64,000 nucleotides of DNA from Xanthomonas sacchari (GTDB lineage Bacteria; Pseudomonadota; Gammaproteobacteria; Xanthomonadales; Xanthomonadaceae). The first letter of the stretch is position 1, and each line of letters opens with the position of its first letter. Made by a program: the position numbers and the translations under genes. This document shows, in pieces, positions 8,455 to 16,750 of the stretch. The notes beneath the pieces are model-generated. The model had not been told where the DNA came from and did not search any database. It worked only from the letters and a program-made list of their open reading frames with translations. Where the stretch lies: the NCBI RefSeq assembly GCF_024266585.1, contig NZ_CP100647.1:4631001-4695000 (forward strand). The letters are read 5' to 3'.

Positions 8455-9270
8455 ATGGCGAAGACGCGTCCGCTGAAGATGACCTGGCTGGCTTGCGCCG
8501 CGATCGCCACCCTGTCCACGGCGGCCTGTTCGGCACAACCACCGGCCGATGCCCCGAAGCCGGCAGCGCGCGAGGAACAGCCTGCCGTGGCGGCGCCGCA
8601 AGTTGCGCCCGACAGTGCTCCGCCGCCGGGCGAGTACATCACCGACAAGGGATGGGGTCGCCTGCTGATCAAGCAGCAAAACGGAACATTGACCTTCTCC
8701 CTGGAAAGCACCACGGGGGAAGACGTGTGCGAGCTGCATGGCGCGATAGAGGGACACACCGGCGTCGCCAAGGGGAACAAGGGCCAACCAACCTGCCAGG
8801 TGAAGTTCGCCAGTACGCCGCAGGGCATTGACGTAGCGGCTGCCACGCCCGCCGAATGCAAAACGTTCTGCGGCTACAACGGGGATTTCGAGGCGCCCTA
8901 CCTGCGGGTCAAGGATGGCTGTGGCCGGGACGAGCTGGACCGCACACGGACGACCTTCCAGCGTCTCTATGATGCGAAAGACTACAAGGCGGCGCTCGCC
9001 ACCTTGTCGCCAGTCGTGCCGAGTTGCCTGCCGACGCTGGAATGGGAAGACGAAGGCGCCATTCGCAACGATCTGGCCATCACCCAGTACAAGAATGGCC
9101 TGTATGCGCAGTGCCTGGCCACACTCGACAAGTATGCCGAGGACGCCGCCAAGGACGACGACGCTGCCGTGGAAGGATGGACGCCAATGCTGGCGGACCG
9201 CTACCTGGCCATCGTGCGCGCAGCGAGAACCAACATCGGCCTGTGCCGCAAAGGCGCAACGAAGAAGTAG
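8455..9270 (+). CDS. Secreted Cys-rich protein, probable immunity (X-Tfi) for next gene
   Basis: 271 residues, with a signal peptide ending at STAACS (probable lipoprotein). The start at 8455 follows AAAGGA. An N-terminal beta-rich domain (GRLLIKQQNGTLTFSLES, CELHGAIEGHTG) resembles lysozyme-inhibitor-like folds, and the C-terminal half has helical repeats (YKAALATLSPV, LYAQCLATLDKYAED). Several paired Cys support periplasmic residence. It sits 21 bp before an XVIPCD effector with a lysozyme-like start. In Xanthomonas citri the lysozyme-type effector XAC2609 is likewise paired with the periplasmic inhibitor XAC2610. Immunity is inferred from that arrangement. Confidence 0.75.
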   Translation: MAKTRPLKMTWLACAAIATLSTAACSAQPPADAPKPAAREEQPAVAAPQVAPDSAPPPGEYITDKGWGRLLIKQQNGTLTFSLESTTGEDVCELHGAIEGHTGVAKGNKGQPTCQVKFASTPQGIDVAAATPAECKTFCGYNGDFEAPYLRVKDGCGRDELDRTRTTFQRLYDAKDYKAALATLSPVVPSCLPTLEWEDEGAIRNDLAITQYKNGLYAQCLATLDKYAEDAAKDDDAAVEGWTPMLADRYLAIVRAARTNIGLCRKGATKK

Positions 9271-9291
9271 CCTCCAACGCGAGGGAGTGTC

Positions 9292-11373
9292 ATGGCAGAA
9301 GGGAATGAGGGCTCCACGCCGCCGCCGGCGACTACACTGACGGATTCGGAGCTGCGGGCACTGGCCTACTTTGGCGTGGGCATTGGATCAGAAGGAGGCG
9401 ACAGCGGGAAGAACGTCTCCTATCAACTCTCCTTCGCCGGCAATGTTCGCAATGGGGTGATGACCCCAGTGGGAAACAGCGGCTATTCCATCGGCACCTT
9501 GCAGACGGATTTGGGCCAGCATCCCGAGGTAGCTGCGTCTCTGGTGGAGGCGTATCAGACCTGGGCGGGCAGAGCCCATCCGGACTGGGTGCTCACCGAA
9601 GCGCAGCAAACCCAAACAGCCAGCGACCTCGGCCGCAACGGGCGCACGATCACGGCCCAGCAAGGTCGGGCCTTGGACGCGACCGTCAAATCGCACCTGG
9701 ATACCTTCCTCACTTCGGATGCGGGCCTCACCTACGTCCACGAGCGTGACACTGCCCAGGTCAACTTGTTGATGCGGCCCGGTAGCGGGGTCAACCAGCT
9801 CCGAGAGACAGCGCTCTACCAAGGCGCGACACTGGACGAGCAGGCCAAACTGGCCACCATCGTGCTGAAGCTGGAGAACCAAGGCGGGGAGCGCTACTAC
9901 CCAAGGATCATCGACGGCATCAGCAAAGGAACGATCACCAGCGCGGAAGACGCCCAAACCGTCGTCAACGGATTTCTGCCCAATCGTGGTGGGCGAAGCC
10001 GAACCGAGCCCGATTACATCGAGACCGGCGCTGCGCACGCCCTTGAAGCAACAGATGTCTTCAACGCCTTGCGCAATGCGGACGCGCGCAGCCCGCTACA
10101 TCAACCCTGGCAGAACGTATTGGCCAATCCACTGGTCAACCCCACGCAGACAGGGCAGGACGCGGCAAGGCCGAATCTCAACGCGGAATACACGACAGTC
10201 AAGAACCTGTTCCTGCAGAAGAGCAATGCCCCTGCGCTGATCGAAGCATTGAACCAGGGCGGAGCCTACGGCTACAACGTCCCTGATCGTCAGGGGCGCC
10301 CCCGGCCGCAGTCCACCAGCCTGTATGCCTCCGGCGACGACTTCGTCGTGATGGACGGGAACGGAGCGGGGAAGGCCTACATCGGCGGCGCTTGGAGCGA
10401 CATGAATCGCGCCGACCTCACGCGCGTCAATAACCACGACGGCACCGTCGATCTGAACATCAGCCGCGGCGGCACTACCGATCGGCTGCTCCACCTGGAT
10501 CCGAATGCACCGGTCTTGCGTCTGCCACAACCAGTAACCGGCCCGGTCGATCAGACACCACCCACACCTGTGCAGCAGGCACCGCTCCCGGGGACTGGAG
10601 AGCGCGGTGGCCAACGACAAGGCGCCATTGAATCCAACCCAACGCCACTATTGCCGACAGACCTGCGCGATCCCGCGCATCCCGGAAACGCTGCATTTCA
10701 GCGCACCCTCGGCGAGGTCCACCGCATGGAGGATGGGCAAGGCATTCCGCATGGGCCGCACAGCGAGAAGGTAGCCGCTGCACTGATGGTAGAAGCGGAG
10801 CGAAGCAAGCAAGGCATCACCAATGTCGAGATGCGAGCCGATGGCCACGTGCAGGGTGTCGCGCGCTACAACGCCTTCGAATCCGAAAAGCGTGTGAACG
10901 TGGATCCGCAAAGCGCTCAGTCGGGAACCATTGAGACCTACACCGCGCAGTGGTCCCAGGCGCGCTCAGCCCATTACGCCAGCAACGCACCAGCAGCGGA
11001 GCGAACACCCGAACAAAGCCAGGCATTGGCCCTGCTCCCACCCGAGGATCGGCAGATGTTTGACAAGATCCGCGGCGCGACGCCCGGCCATCTCTCGGAC
11101 GATGTGGTGGCAAAGGCGTTGTATGCAGCGAAGCACGATGGCATCGCGGACGCGTCCAAGATTGATAGTGTGCACATGCTGGGAGACCGTCTTGTGGTGA
11201 ACGGGACGACGCCCGGCTTCCGTGGCGTGGTGGATGTTTCACAACCAACGCCGCCGCTGCAGGAAGCCGCGCATCAAACATTGGCACTCAACCAACAACA
11301 GGCGATCGCGCAGCAACAGGATGAGACTCAACGGCAGCAGCGGGCGCAGGACACAGCTACCAGAACAGTGTGA
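9292..11373 (+). CDS. Candidate type IV secretion antibacterial effector (X-Tfe)
   Basis: 693 residues, no signal peptide, start after GAGGGAG. Residues ~17-250 look like a lysozyme-superfamily/peptidoglycan hydrolase: SEGGD supplies a possible catalytic Glu34, followed by GNSGYSIGTLQTD (61-73). Residues ~300-410 form a second, beta-rich region (YASGDDFVVMDGNG). The C-terminus carries XVIPCD-like blocks: DLRDPAHPGN...HRMEDGQG...SEKVAAAL (457-555) and a second unit (583-665) with VAKALYAAKHDGIAD and GTTPGFRGVVDVSQP, then a Gln-rich tail. XVIPCDs direct effectors to the X-T4SS through VirD4. No T4SS structural genes lie in this window. Confidence 0.8.
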   Translation: MAEGNEGSTPPPATTLTDSELRALAYFGVGIGSEGGDSGKNVSYQLSFAGNVRNGVMTPVGNSGYSIGTLQTDLGQHPEVAASLVEAYQTWAGRAHPDWVLTEAQQTQTASDLGRNGRTITAQQGRALDATVKSHLDTFLTSDAGLTYVHERDTAQVNLLMRPGSGVNQLRETALYQGATLDEQAKLATIVLKLENQGGERYYPRIIDGISKGTITSAEDAQTVVNGFLPNRGGRSRTEPDYIETGAAHALEATDVFNALRNADARSPLHQPWQNVLANPLVNPTQTGQDAARPNLNAEYTTVKNLFLQKSNAPALIEALNQGGAYGYNVPDRQGRPRPQSTSLYASGDDFVVMDGNGAGKAYIGGAWSDMNRADLTRVNNHDGTVDLNISRGGTTDRLLHLDPNAPVLRLPQPVTGPVDQTPPTPVQQAPLPGTGERGGQRQGAIESNPTPLLPTDLRDPAHPGNAAFQRTLGEVHRMEDGQGIPHGPHSEKVAAALMVEAERSKQGITNVEMRADGHVQGVARYNAFESEKRVNVDPQSAQSGTIETYTAQWSQARSAHYASNAPAAERTPEQSQALALLPPEDRQMFDKIRGATPGHLSDDVVAKALYAAKHDGIADASKIDSVHMLGDRLVVNGTTPGFRGVVDVSQPTPPLQEAAHQTLALNQQQAIAQQQDETQRQQRAQDTATRTV

Positions 11374-11625
11374 GCAACGTACGCTGAGTGCGGCCGCATC
11401 GTCGGTAAAGCTCCAATAGCATTGGCGTCCGCCGTAGGCGGCACAGCCGCTGGACCGCCGTGAAAACTTGTTCTTCGTGTCCGCGTTCAAACCGTGGTTC
11501 GCATAGTGACGACAACGCGGTTCTGCATGACCGAACAGCTGGATGACACCGCTGACCGACGCACAAACATTTGAATACGTCGCAGGAGTTACAAGCGACC
11601 ACAGTATGGCGACTCCACTGCCACC

Positions 11626-12447
11626 TCAGCGAAGGGCTTTCAGGCAGAACTGCTGCATCGCGTTGCCTTCTTGCGATGCTTTGGTCACCGCGCCATTGCG
11701 CAAGAACGGCATCAAGTCTCTCGTCACCGAAAGACCCACGGCATTGGATGCCCCGACACTTTCCGAGACACCTTTGACGTGAGGAGCGAGGGCAATCGAA
11801 GGTAGATCCCTGCTCCTCACCCATCCCAGTGCCTGCAGTTGCGCACATGCACCCATCGTGTAAGCCAGGCGCTCTTCCTCTTGCATCTCGGACGTCGTGC
11901 CGCTGAGGCCACGCAGCAGGTGGAATGTTTCGTGTGCCGTCGTGGAGACGACATTCGCAGCGGCCAGATCACTTTCCTTGTCTAGCGCGAATGCATAGCG
12001 CGCGCTTGCGCTGGCCGCCGTTGCGAGCGACGACGTGCGGGCAATGAGTTGCCGGCCTGGACTGATCATATCCACAGTCAACTCCAACTCCACCCCAGGC
12101 AATTTCGATGTAGCGACGGCGTATTGGATTGCCGCCAGCACTGCGGCACAGGCGGGCGCAGCGTAGGCGCCCGCATTCTCCTGTCTTCGCAAGGCAACGT
12201 GCAGCTGTCCGCTACGGCACTCGTCAATGACAGTGAACTTTTCGGCCGCGCGTTCGCTACCAGGTAACACGCTCACTGTTCTGACGACGAAGACCGGCCC
12301 AAGCTTGGTCACCGCCGTGGCGTGCGCGCCCTCTTTGGCAATCAAGTTGGCGGGCGGCACCTGGATAGAGGCGCAGGACGTCAGCAAAGAAAGCGCCATC
12401 GCGAGTGCGATGGCGCTTCCACTAGAAGTCCACGCACCGGAGTGCAT
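11626..12447 (-). CDS. Putative zinc-metallopeptidase-like lipoprotein
   Basis: About 273 residues from the ATG at 12447; longer in-frame starts would overlap the upstream gene. A hydrophobic segment ends in a lipobox (LLTSC). The mature protein has TTAHETFHLLRG, an HExxH-type zinc motif, with a downstream Glu-rich helix (EMQEEERLAYTMGAC) that could supply the third ligand. It may be a periplasmic metallopeptidase or a degenerate relative. It lies in the same direction as the following small lipoprotein gene and may be co-transcribed with it. The role is unknown. Confidence 0.6.
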   Translation of the reverse strand: MHSGAWTSSGSAIALAMALSLLTSCASIQVPPANLIAKEGAHATAVTKLGPVFVVRTVSVLPGSERAAEKFTVIDECRSGQLHVALRRQENAGAYAAPACAAVLAAIQYAVATSKLPGVELELTVDMISPGRQLIARTSSLATAASASARYAFALDKESDLAAANVVSTTAHETFHLLRGLSGTTSEMQEEERLAYTMGACAQLQALGWVRSRDLPSIALAPHVKGVSESVGASNAVGLSVTRDLMPFLRNGAVTKASQEGNAMQQFCLKALR

Positions 12448-12458
12448 GACCCATTTTC

Positions 12459-13043
12459 TTACTGCTGCGAGCACAGGTAAGGCGATGGATAGGTAGTGCA
12501 CTTTGTGAACTGTGTAGTCGCCGATGCAGTTTGCACACCCTCGTACTTCGACGCAAAGACAACCGTGTTAGGACCTGAGGGAGCAGTGACCACAAAAGGC
12601 GTGAGTCGATAGGTCAGCTTGTTGGCAGTCCCACCTTCGGCAGCAGCCCACGCATTGACGGCACCCGGGTCGGAGAGGCGAAGCGAGTTTCCGCTGCGGT
12701 ACCAGTTGAACATTGCCGAGGACTGCACCGCGCCTGTCTGGGCGTTCGTCAGGATGAGCCTTACCGTTCCGTTCTCGGGATAGCCCACCGTCGATCCGCT
12801 GACGTCGATTTCGAACAGGGACGCGTCGGGCACGTCGGCCGCTGCAGCCGCCAACATACGTTGGTAGAGCGGAATAGATTCCTTGCCGCCCCCTCCGCCC
12901 CATGTGCCGCCGATCTCTCCCTCTGCGCCACAACCACCTTTCTGCGTACAAGAGGCCTTGACGTTCCAGTGCACGCTGCCGCCACATCCGGCCAAAGCCA
13001 TTGCAATAGCGAGCACCCCAACTGTTTTCAGATTCGATCGCAT
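12459..13043 (-). CDS. Hypothetical lipoprotein (194 aa)
   Basis: Begins MRSNLKTVGVLAIAMALAGCGG at 13043, a classic lipoprotein signal with Cys20. The mature domain has CTQKGGCGAEGEIGGTWGGGGG near its start, then beta-rich sequence (GTVRLILTNAQTG, LTYRLTPFVVTAPSG) and a C-terminal Cys pair (KCTTYPSPYLC). No known domain is recognised. The gene ends 12 bp before the metallopeptidase-like lipoprotein starts, so the two are probably one transcription unit. A role in immunity to neighbouring effectors is possible but not shown. Confidence 0.65.
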   Translation of the reverse strand: MRSNLKTVGVLAIAMALAGCGGSVHWNVKASCTQKGGCGAEGEIGGTWGGGGGKESIPLYQRMLAAAAADVPDASLFEIDVSGSTVGYPENGTVRLILTNAQTGAVQSSAMFNWYRSGNSLRLSDPGAVNAWAAAEGGTANKLTYRLTPFVVTAPSGPNTVVFASKYEGVQTASATTQFTKCTTYPSPYLCSQQ

Positions 13044-13278
13044 ATCAACACTCCGTTGTTTGACGCCTTCCTTCTTGGAAAGCCCTCCCATCCCATCACC
13101 AGTCTTCACCACAGAAACCGGATTGCATCACAGATTCACATTGTGTGCACTTGCCCATCGGCAGGACCATGCTCTCCGAACGCCATTGTTCCAGGCTCCA
13201 CGCTAGCTCAGCGGCTCGAGATGCGAGCCGTGGGCAGCACCCTGCTAATACGCGTGCCTCGCTCTAATCTTGTCTAGA

Positions 13279-13806
13279 TCAATGAAAATGAATGAGCGTG
13301 CCCGCCGCAGTTGGCGTGACCGATCCCTGGGCATAGACAGCCCGCTCTTCGCGTACGCGGTTGGACAGCGGTTCGCGCAGCGGCGGCTGGCATGCGATGT
13401 GTAGCAGTAGTTCATGCACGTCGTTCGCTGCAGTGCAAAGCCTACCGCCCACTTCCGGCAATGGCTTGCCGGCACGCTCGGCGGCATCGCCGGCCGCCAC
13501 CATCCGGGCGTTGGCCGAGACTGTCTCGCCCAATTGCATGAGCCTGTCGATCTGCTCCTGCGTGATCCGGAACGTGCCGCTGCCGGCGCCCGACACTGCC
13601 TGAACGGTGGCATCGGGCCAGGCGCCGCGCATCGTGTCGGTCCATTGGGCGGGATAGGACAGCGCTCCCAGCACAAGATCCACTTGCTCGACCAACAGCG
13701 CCAGCTCGCCCATGCGCACCTTAGGTTCGGCGGCGCGCTCCTCGGGGGTAACGACCATCGCCAGAGCACTCTCACGGCCTCGCTGATAGCGGATGTGCCG
13801 CGGCAT
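13279..13806 (-). CDS. Hypothetical protein, N-terminally shortened duplicate
   Basis: 175 residues, nearly identical from residue ~21 onward (PEERAAEPKVRMGELAL...) to the product of the gene at 15778-16377, but with its first ~55 residues replaced by unrelated sequence (MPRHIRYQRGRESALAMVV). The shared part is helical, with ITQEQIDRL and NDVHELLLHIACQ. No signal peptide or known domain is seen. It begins only 12 bp after the effector gene ends. The truncated start suggests a copy made when the effector/immunity cassette inserted. It may be non-functional. Confidence 0.6.
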   Translation of the reverse strand: MPRHIRYQRGRESALAMVVTPEERAAEPKVRMGELALLVEQVDLVLGALSYPAQWTDTMRGAWPDATVQAVSGAGSGTFRITQEQIDRLMQLGETVSANARMVAAGDAAERAGKPLPEVGGRLCTAANDVHELLLHIACQPPLREPLSNRVREERAVYAQGSVTPTAAGTLIHFH

Positions 13807-13817
13807 GGCAGTAGCCG

Positions 13818-14810
13818 TCAGATTTGATGAGGCTTGGATTGAGTCTGAGAAAGCTGGTCCACGCCCTGCGCCTGGCTTAAGCGTTGCGCCTCGTTCAACG
13901 ACTGCAGTTGCGCCAGCGTCTCTTCCACCGGCCTACGCAACGCATCCTCCGTCCGCATGTGCGCACGCAGGTGCGCGGGGTCGTTCAGCGCGCCCTGGAC
14001 AACGAACAGGTTCTCGCCTGCGTGCACGTTGCGCGAGTCCTGGCTAAGCACTACATGATCGATACGCGAAAGGCCATTCTCCTTCGCAAGATAGGCCGCG
14101 CTCGCCGCTAACTTGGCGCTGTTGCCGTCGTAATCTCGACCCAGGCCTTGCTCGAGCTTCACCACCGCAGATTCTGCCTGTTGCAGCAATGGGTCGCGTG
14201 GTAGCTCGGGCCCTGCACCGGCGAGCACCGGTGACGCTCCTCGGGTGCCTGGCACCTCGTTCTCGCTGATGACTTTTTGCCAGAACTTCTGCTCCGGCAT
14301 CGGGTTGTGATGCTCCTTGTTCAACTCGCTTCCGGGCTTCGGCGCCGGAATGCTGCGGATGTCGTCCTCGTTGTTCAACGGCTTGAGATCGCCTTCGAAC
14401 CTCTCATCGATGGCGCCATGCCGATCCCGGCGATGCAGCCCCGCATGGTTGAGAGCACCCCACGTGAAATCGATGCAACTGTTCGTCCCGCCGTTGTACT
14501 GCATATCGAAGCCATACTTCTTTGGATCCCCACCAAAGTCCCTCAGCTTGTCGTACTGCGCTTTATCGATCTCCATCGTGCGCGAGTAGTAAGGGTCCTT
14601 GTAGTCCTTCACATCGTTGTAGAAGACTTTGCCCGGCCCACTATATTCACCATGATGCTTGGGAGCGAAGCCATAGCTATTCTTCGTCGTGCCATCGTCG
14701 ATTGCATAGTAGACATGCCCCGCAGCCGACGTACCGCCTGACAGAAGCGTTGGCGTCCCAGGCGCAGCCACATACACCGTCACGGTATAACGCTTGTCCG
14801 GATTGTCCAT
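13818..14810 (-). CDS. X-T4SS effector with permuted papain-like N-terminus and XVIPCD
   Basis: 330 residues, no signal peptide. Residues ~205-305 are a canonical XVIPCD: ASAAYLAKENGLSRIDHVVLSQ, LFVVQGALNDPAHLRAHMRTEDAL and VEETLAQLQ, with a Gln-rich tail. The N-terminal domain has GHVYYAIDDG with His32, SYGFAPKHHGEYSG, and TNSCIDFTWGALNHAGL with Cys112. A His-before-Cys order fits permuted NlpC/P60-type (papain-like) amidases or lipid acyl hydrolases, so an amidase or lipase toxin is inferred. The gene stops 12 bp after the upstream lipoprotein gene starts its run, and the pair looks like an effector/immunity operon. Confidence 0.85.
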   Translation of the reverse strand: MDNPDKRYTVTVYVAAPGTPTLLSGGTSAAGHVYYAIDDGTTKNSYGFAPKHHGEYSGPGKVFYNDVKDYKDPYYSRTMEIDKAQYDKLRDFGGDPKKYGFDMQYNGGTNSCIDFTWGALNHAGLHRRDRHGAIDERFEGDLKPLNNEDDIRSIPAPKPGSELNKEHHNPMPEQKFWQKVISENEVPGTRGASPVLAGAGPELPRDPLLQQAESAVVKLEQGLGRDYDGNSAKLAASAAYLAKENGLSRIDHVVLSQDSRNVHAGENLFVVQGALNDPAHLRAHMRTEDALRRPVEETLAQLQSLNEAQRLSQAQGVDQLSQTQSKPHQI

Positions 14811-14822
14811 GTCCGCTCCCCC

Positions 14823-15470
14823 TTACTTTCCCTTGGCTGTGTACGCGATCAAGAACTGCGCATGCGCCTCGACAAGCGCCTCGCGATGCCGATCCACGCG
14901 CAACTTCAACCGATAGTGTCCCGCCTGTAGCGACGGGCTGAAGGCAAATGCAAGTTCTCTTTCCGGCTTGCTCGGCGAGAACAGACCGGCTTCCTGCATC
15001 GTTGTCACATCGGCATCGAAATGGAACAGGCCGGCCGCCGTGCCATCGGCTGGAAGCGGAACAAGCGCGTCCCGCTCCCGGTCGACGCGCTCACTTCGCT
15101 GAAGCTCCACCTTCGTAGCACCAGAAGGGTCGATCCGCTCAAGCTGGAGAAACGCCACAATGTCGGCACGCACCAGTCGGTCGGCGAGATCGGCAAGGGC
15201 AGTCGCATCCTCACCTGTGATCCTGACCCCGATGAAGACGGGCGGCGTTTCGTCATCGCCTTGTTTCGGCACGTCAAATTCCACCTGGACTTCCGCCGGA
15301 CCAGTTGAATCCAGGTTGCGTACCAAAGGCACTTCAGTTCGCATATCGCTTCGCTCCTTGACGACGTTCCGTTCCGCAAATTGCGAGGCTCCACCACATC
15401 CCGCCAGCAGCCCCACCACCAGCGCCAGCGCCAACGCAGGAATTCGCGCTTGGCTTAGTACACTCTTCAC
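14823..15470 (-). CDS. DUF5625-like lipoprotein, probable immunity protein
   Basis: 215 residues. The start is set at the GTG read from 15470 because AAGGAGG lies 5 nt before it; a longer frame begins upstream but has no ribosome-binding site. The lipobox is LLAGCGG. The mature part is all-beta: PAEVQVEFDVPKQGDDETPPVFIGVRITG, LELQ-type Ser/Arg strands and HYRLKLRVDRHRE. This resembles DUF5625 lipoproteins of xanthomonads. Transcription runs straight into the XVIPCD effector (12-bp gap), as in known X-Tfi/X-Tfe pairs, so periplasmic immunity is inferred. Confidence 0.72.
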   Translation of the reverse strand: MKSVLSQARIPALALALVVGLLAGCGGASQFAERNVVKERSDMRTEVPLVRNLDSTGPAEVQVEFDVPKQGDDETPPVFIGVRITGEDATALADLADRLVRADIVAFLQLERIDPSGATKVELQRSERVDRERDALVPLPADGTAAGLFHFDADVTTMQEAGLFSPSKPERELAFAFSPSLQAGHYRLKLRVDRHREALVEAHAQFLIAYTAKGK

Positions 15471-15777
15471 GCGAGCCTCCTTGTAGGGATTCGATGCTGG
15501 ACGCAATGCACAGGCATGCTCGCACACTCACCTTCAACCGATGATAGACGAGGGAAATACTCCCTTCATTAGCGGATTGGCAAGCACACCCGCGTGGCTC
15601 ACTCACCGACCATGCTTTCCTACTTCGCCTTGGCGTCCGGCTGGTCAGCCGGTCAGCCGGTCAGCCGGCGCGATTATGCCGTAGCCCGAGCGGACGCTCG
15701 CTGCAGCCCTAACCGGCCTAACAGCAGTGGGCCTGCCTTGTCCCACGAAATGCCCCGCCGCGCCAATATAACCAGGA
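15471..15777. other. Intergenic stretch, 307 bp, with short tandem repeat
   Basis: Holds the upstream region of the DUF5625-like gene and three copies of the 9-bp unit GTCAGCCGG near 15643-15668. No gene or terminator is recognised. Confidence 0.5.
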
Positions 15778-16377
15778 TCAATGCAGCCACCCGTCTCCCG
15801 CATGCGGCGCCGCAGATTCCAGCGCATAGATCGCCCGCTCTTCGCGAACGCGGTTCGACGCTGGTTCGCGCAGCGGCTGGTGTGCGATCTGCAGCAGCAG
15901 TTCATGCACATCGTTCGCCACGGCACAGAGCGTGCTGCCCACTTCCGGCAGCGCCTGGCCGGCACGCTCAGCCGCGTCGCCGGCCGCCACCATCCCGGCA
16001 TTGGCCGAGACGGTCTCGGCCAGCTGCGTGAGCCTGTCGATCTGCTCCTGCGTGATCCAGAACGTGCCGCTGCCGGCGTCCGTTGCTGCCTGGACAGTGG
16101 CATCGAACCAAGCGCCGCGCGTCGTGTCGGTCCGCTGCGCAGGATAGGACAGCGCGTCCAGCACCAGGTCCACTTGCTCGGCCAGCAGCTCCAGGCAGAG
16201 CGCCAGTTCGCCCATGCGCACCTTGGGTTCGGCGGCGCGCTCCTCGGCCTGCGTGCGTGGCTGTGCCAGCCGGACCAGGAAGCGCACGTGATCGCGCAGC
16301 TTCGTCAGGCGGAACTGGCTGTCCTCCGGCAGGAAATAGCCGGGCATGTCGTCGTCGTCCAAACGGTCGTGCGCCAT
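15778..16377 (-). CDS. Hypothetical protein, full-length paralogue of 13279-13806
   Basis: 199 residues starting MAHDRLDDDDMPGYFLPEDS at 16377; the 14 residues upstream in frame look non-coding. The protein is soluble and mainly helical (FRLTKLRDHVRFLVRLAQPRT, VRMGELALCLELLAEQVDLVL). It shares the central and C-terminal parts with the shortened copy on the other side of the effector cassette, including GTFWITQEQIDRLTQL and VANDVHELLLQIA. No domain or function is recognised. It is probably the ancestral intact copy. Confidence 0.72.
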   Translation of the reverse strand: MAHDRLDDDDMPGYFLPEDSQFRLTKLRDHVRFLVRLAQPRTQAEERAAEPKVRMGELALCLELLAEQVDLVLDALSYPAQRTDTTRGAWFDATVQAATDAGSGTFWITQEQIDRLTQLAETVSANAGMVAAGDAAERAGQALPEVGSTLCAVANDVHELLLQIAHQPLREPASNRVREERAIYALESAAPHAGDGWLH

Positions 16378-16750
16378 CGTTGCCTCCTCGTTCCATGAAG
16401 GGGTCCGGCCACCACGCATGGCGGACGGGAAGTCGGGAGGTTCGAAACCGCTAACAGACGGCGGGCGTATTTCCCCGAAGGGTGTTGTATTAGCCGCCCT
16501 CCCGACGCAGGCATCGCGTCGGCTTGCGCCCGAGCTTCGGGCACAAAAAACCCACCGGTTTGTCGGAGGTGGGTACCGCTGTTAGAGGAGTTTCGACGCT
16601 CCTTGAAGAGGAGAGTGCTACTGCACGCCATGGCGTGTCAATAGCGATTTGTAGACCATGCATTGGGCAATCGGATTCCTCTAGCGCGATGTCATTGGCT
16701 ACGGAATACTTGCTGCAGACAGCCTCAGCTGGACGCTCGAAGGTAGAGAC
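16378..16750. other. Structured non-coding element, possible phage-type RNA
   Basis: This gap holds a hairpin (ACCCACC/GGTGGGT, 16550-16574) flanked by AAAAAA, then a second stem around GGAG..CTCC near 16586-16602 and GACACGCC-type complementary parts. The layout resembles short structured RNAs carried by P4/P1-like prophages (C4-type antisense RNA). That resemblance is from memory and was not tested. No protein gene is convincing here. Confidence 0.3.
16545..16574 (-). terminator. Rho-independent terminator, minus strand
   Basis: On the minus strand ACCCACC pairs with GGTGGGT and is followed by six T. No minus-strand protein gene ends directly before it, so it may end a small RNA. Confidence 0.5.

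Noticed and set aside
15471..15527. Longer start for the DUF5625-like lipoprotein at 15527
   Set aside because: The GTG at 15470 has AAGGAGG at ideal spacing and gives a normal lipoprotein signal; the extension would bury it.
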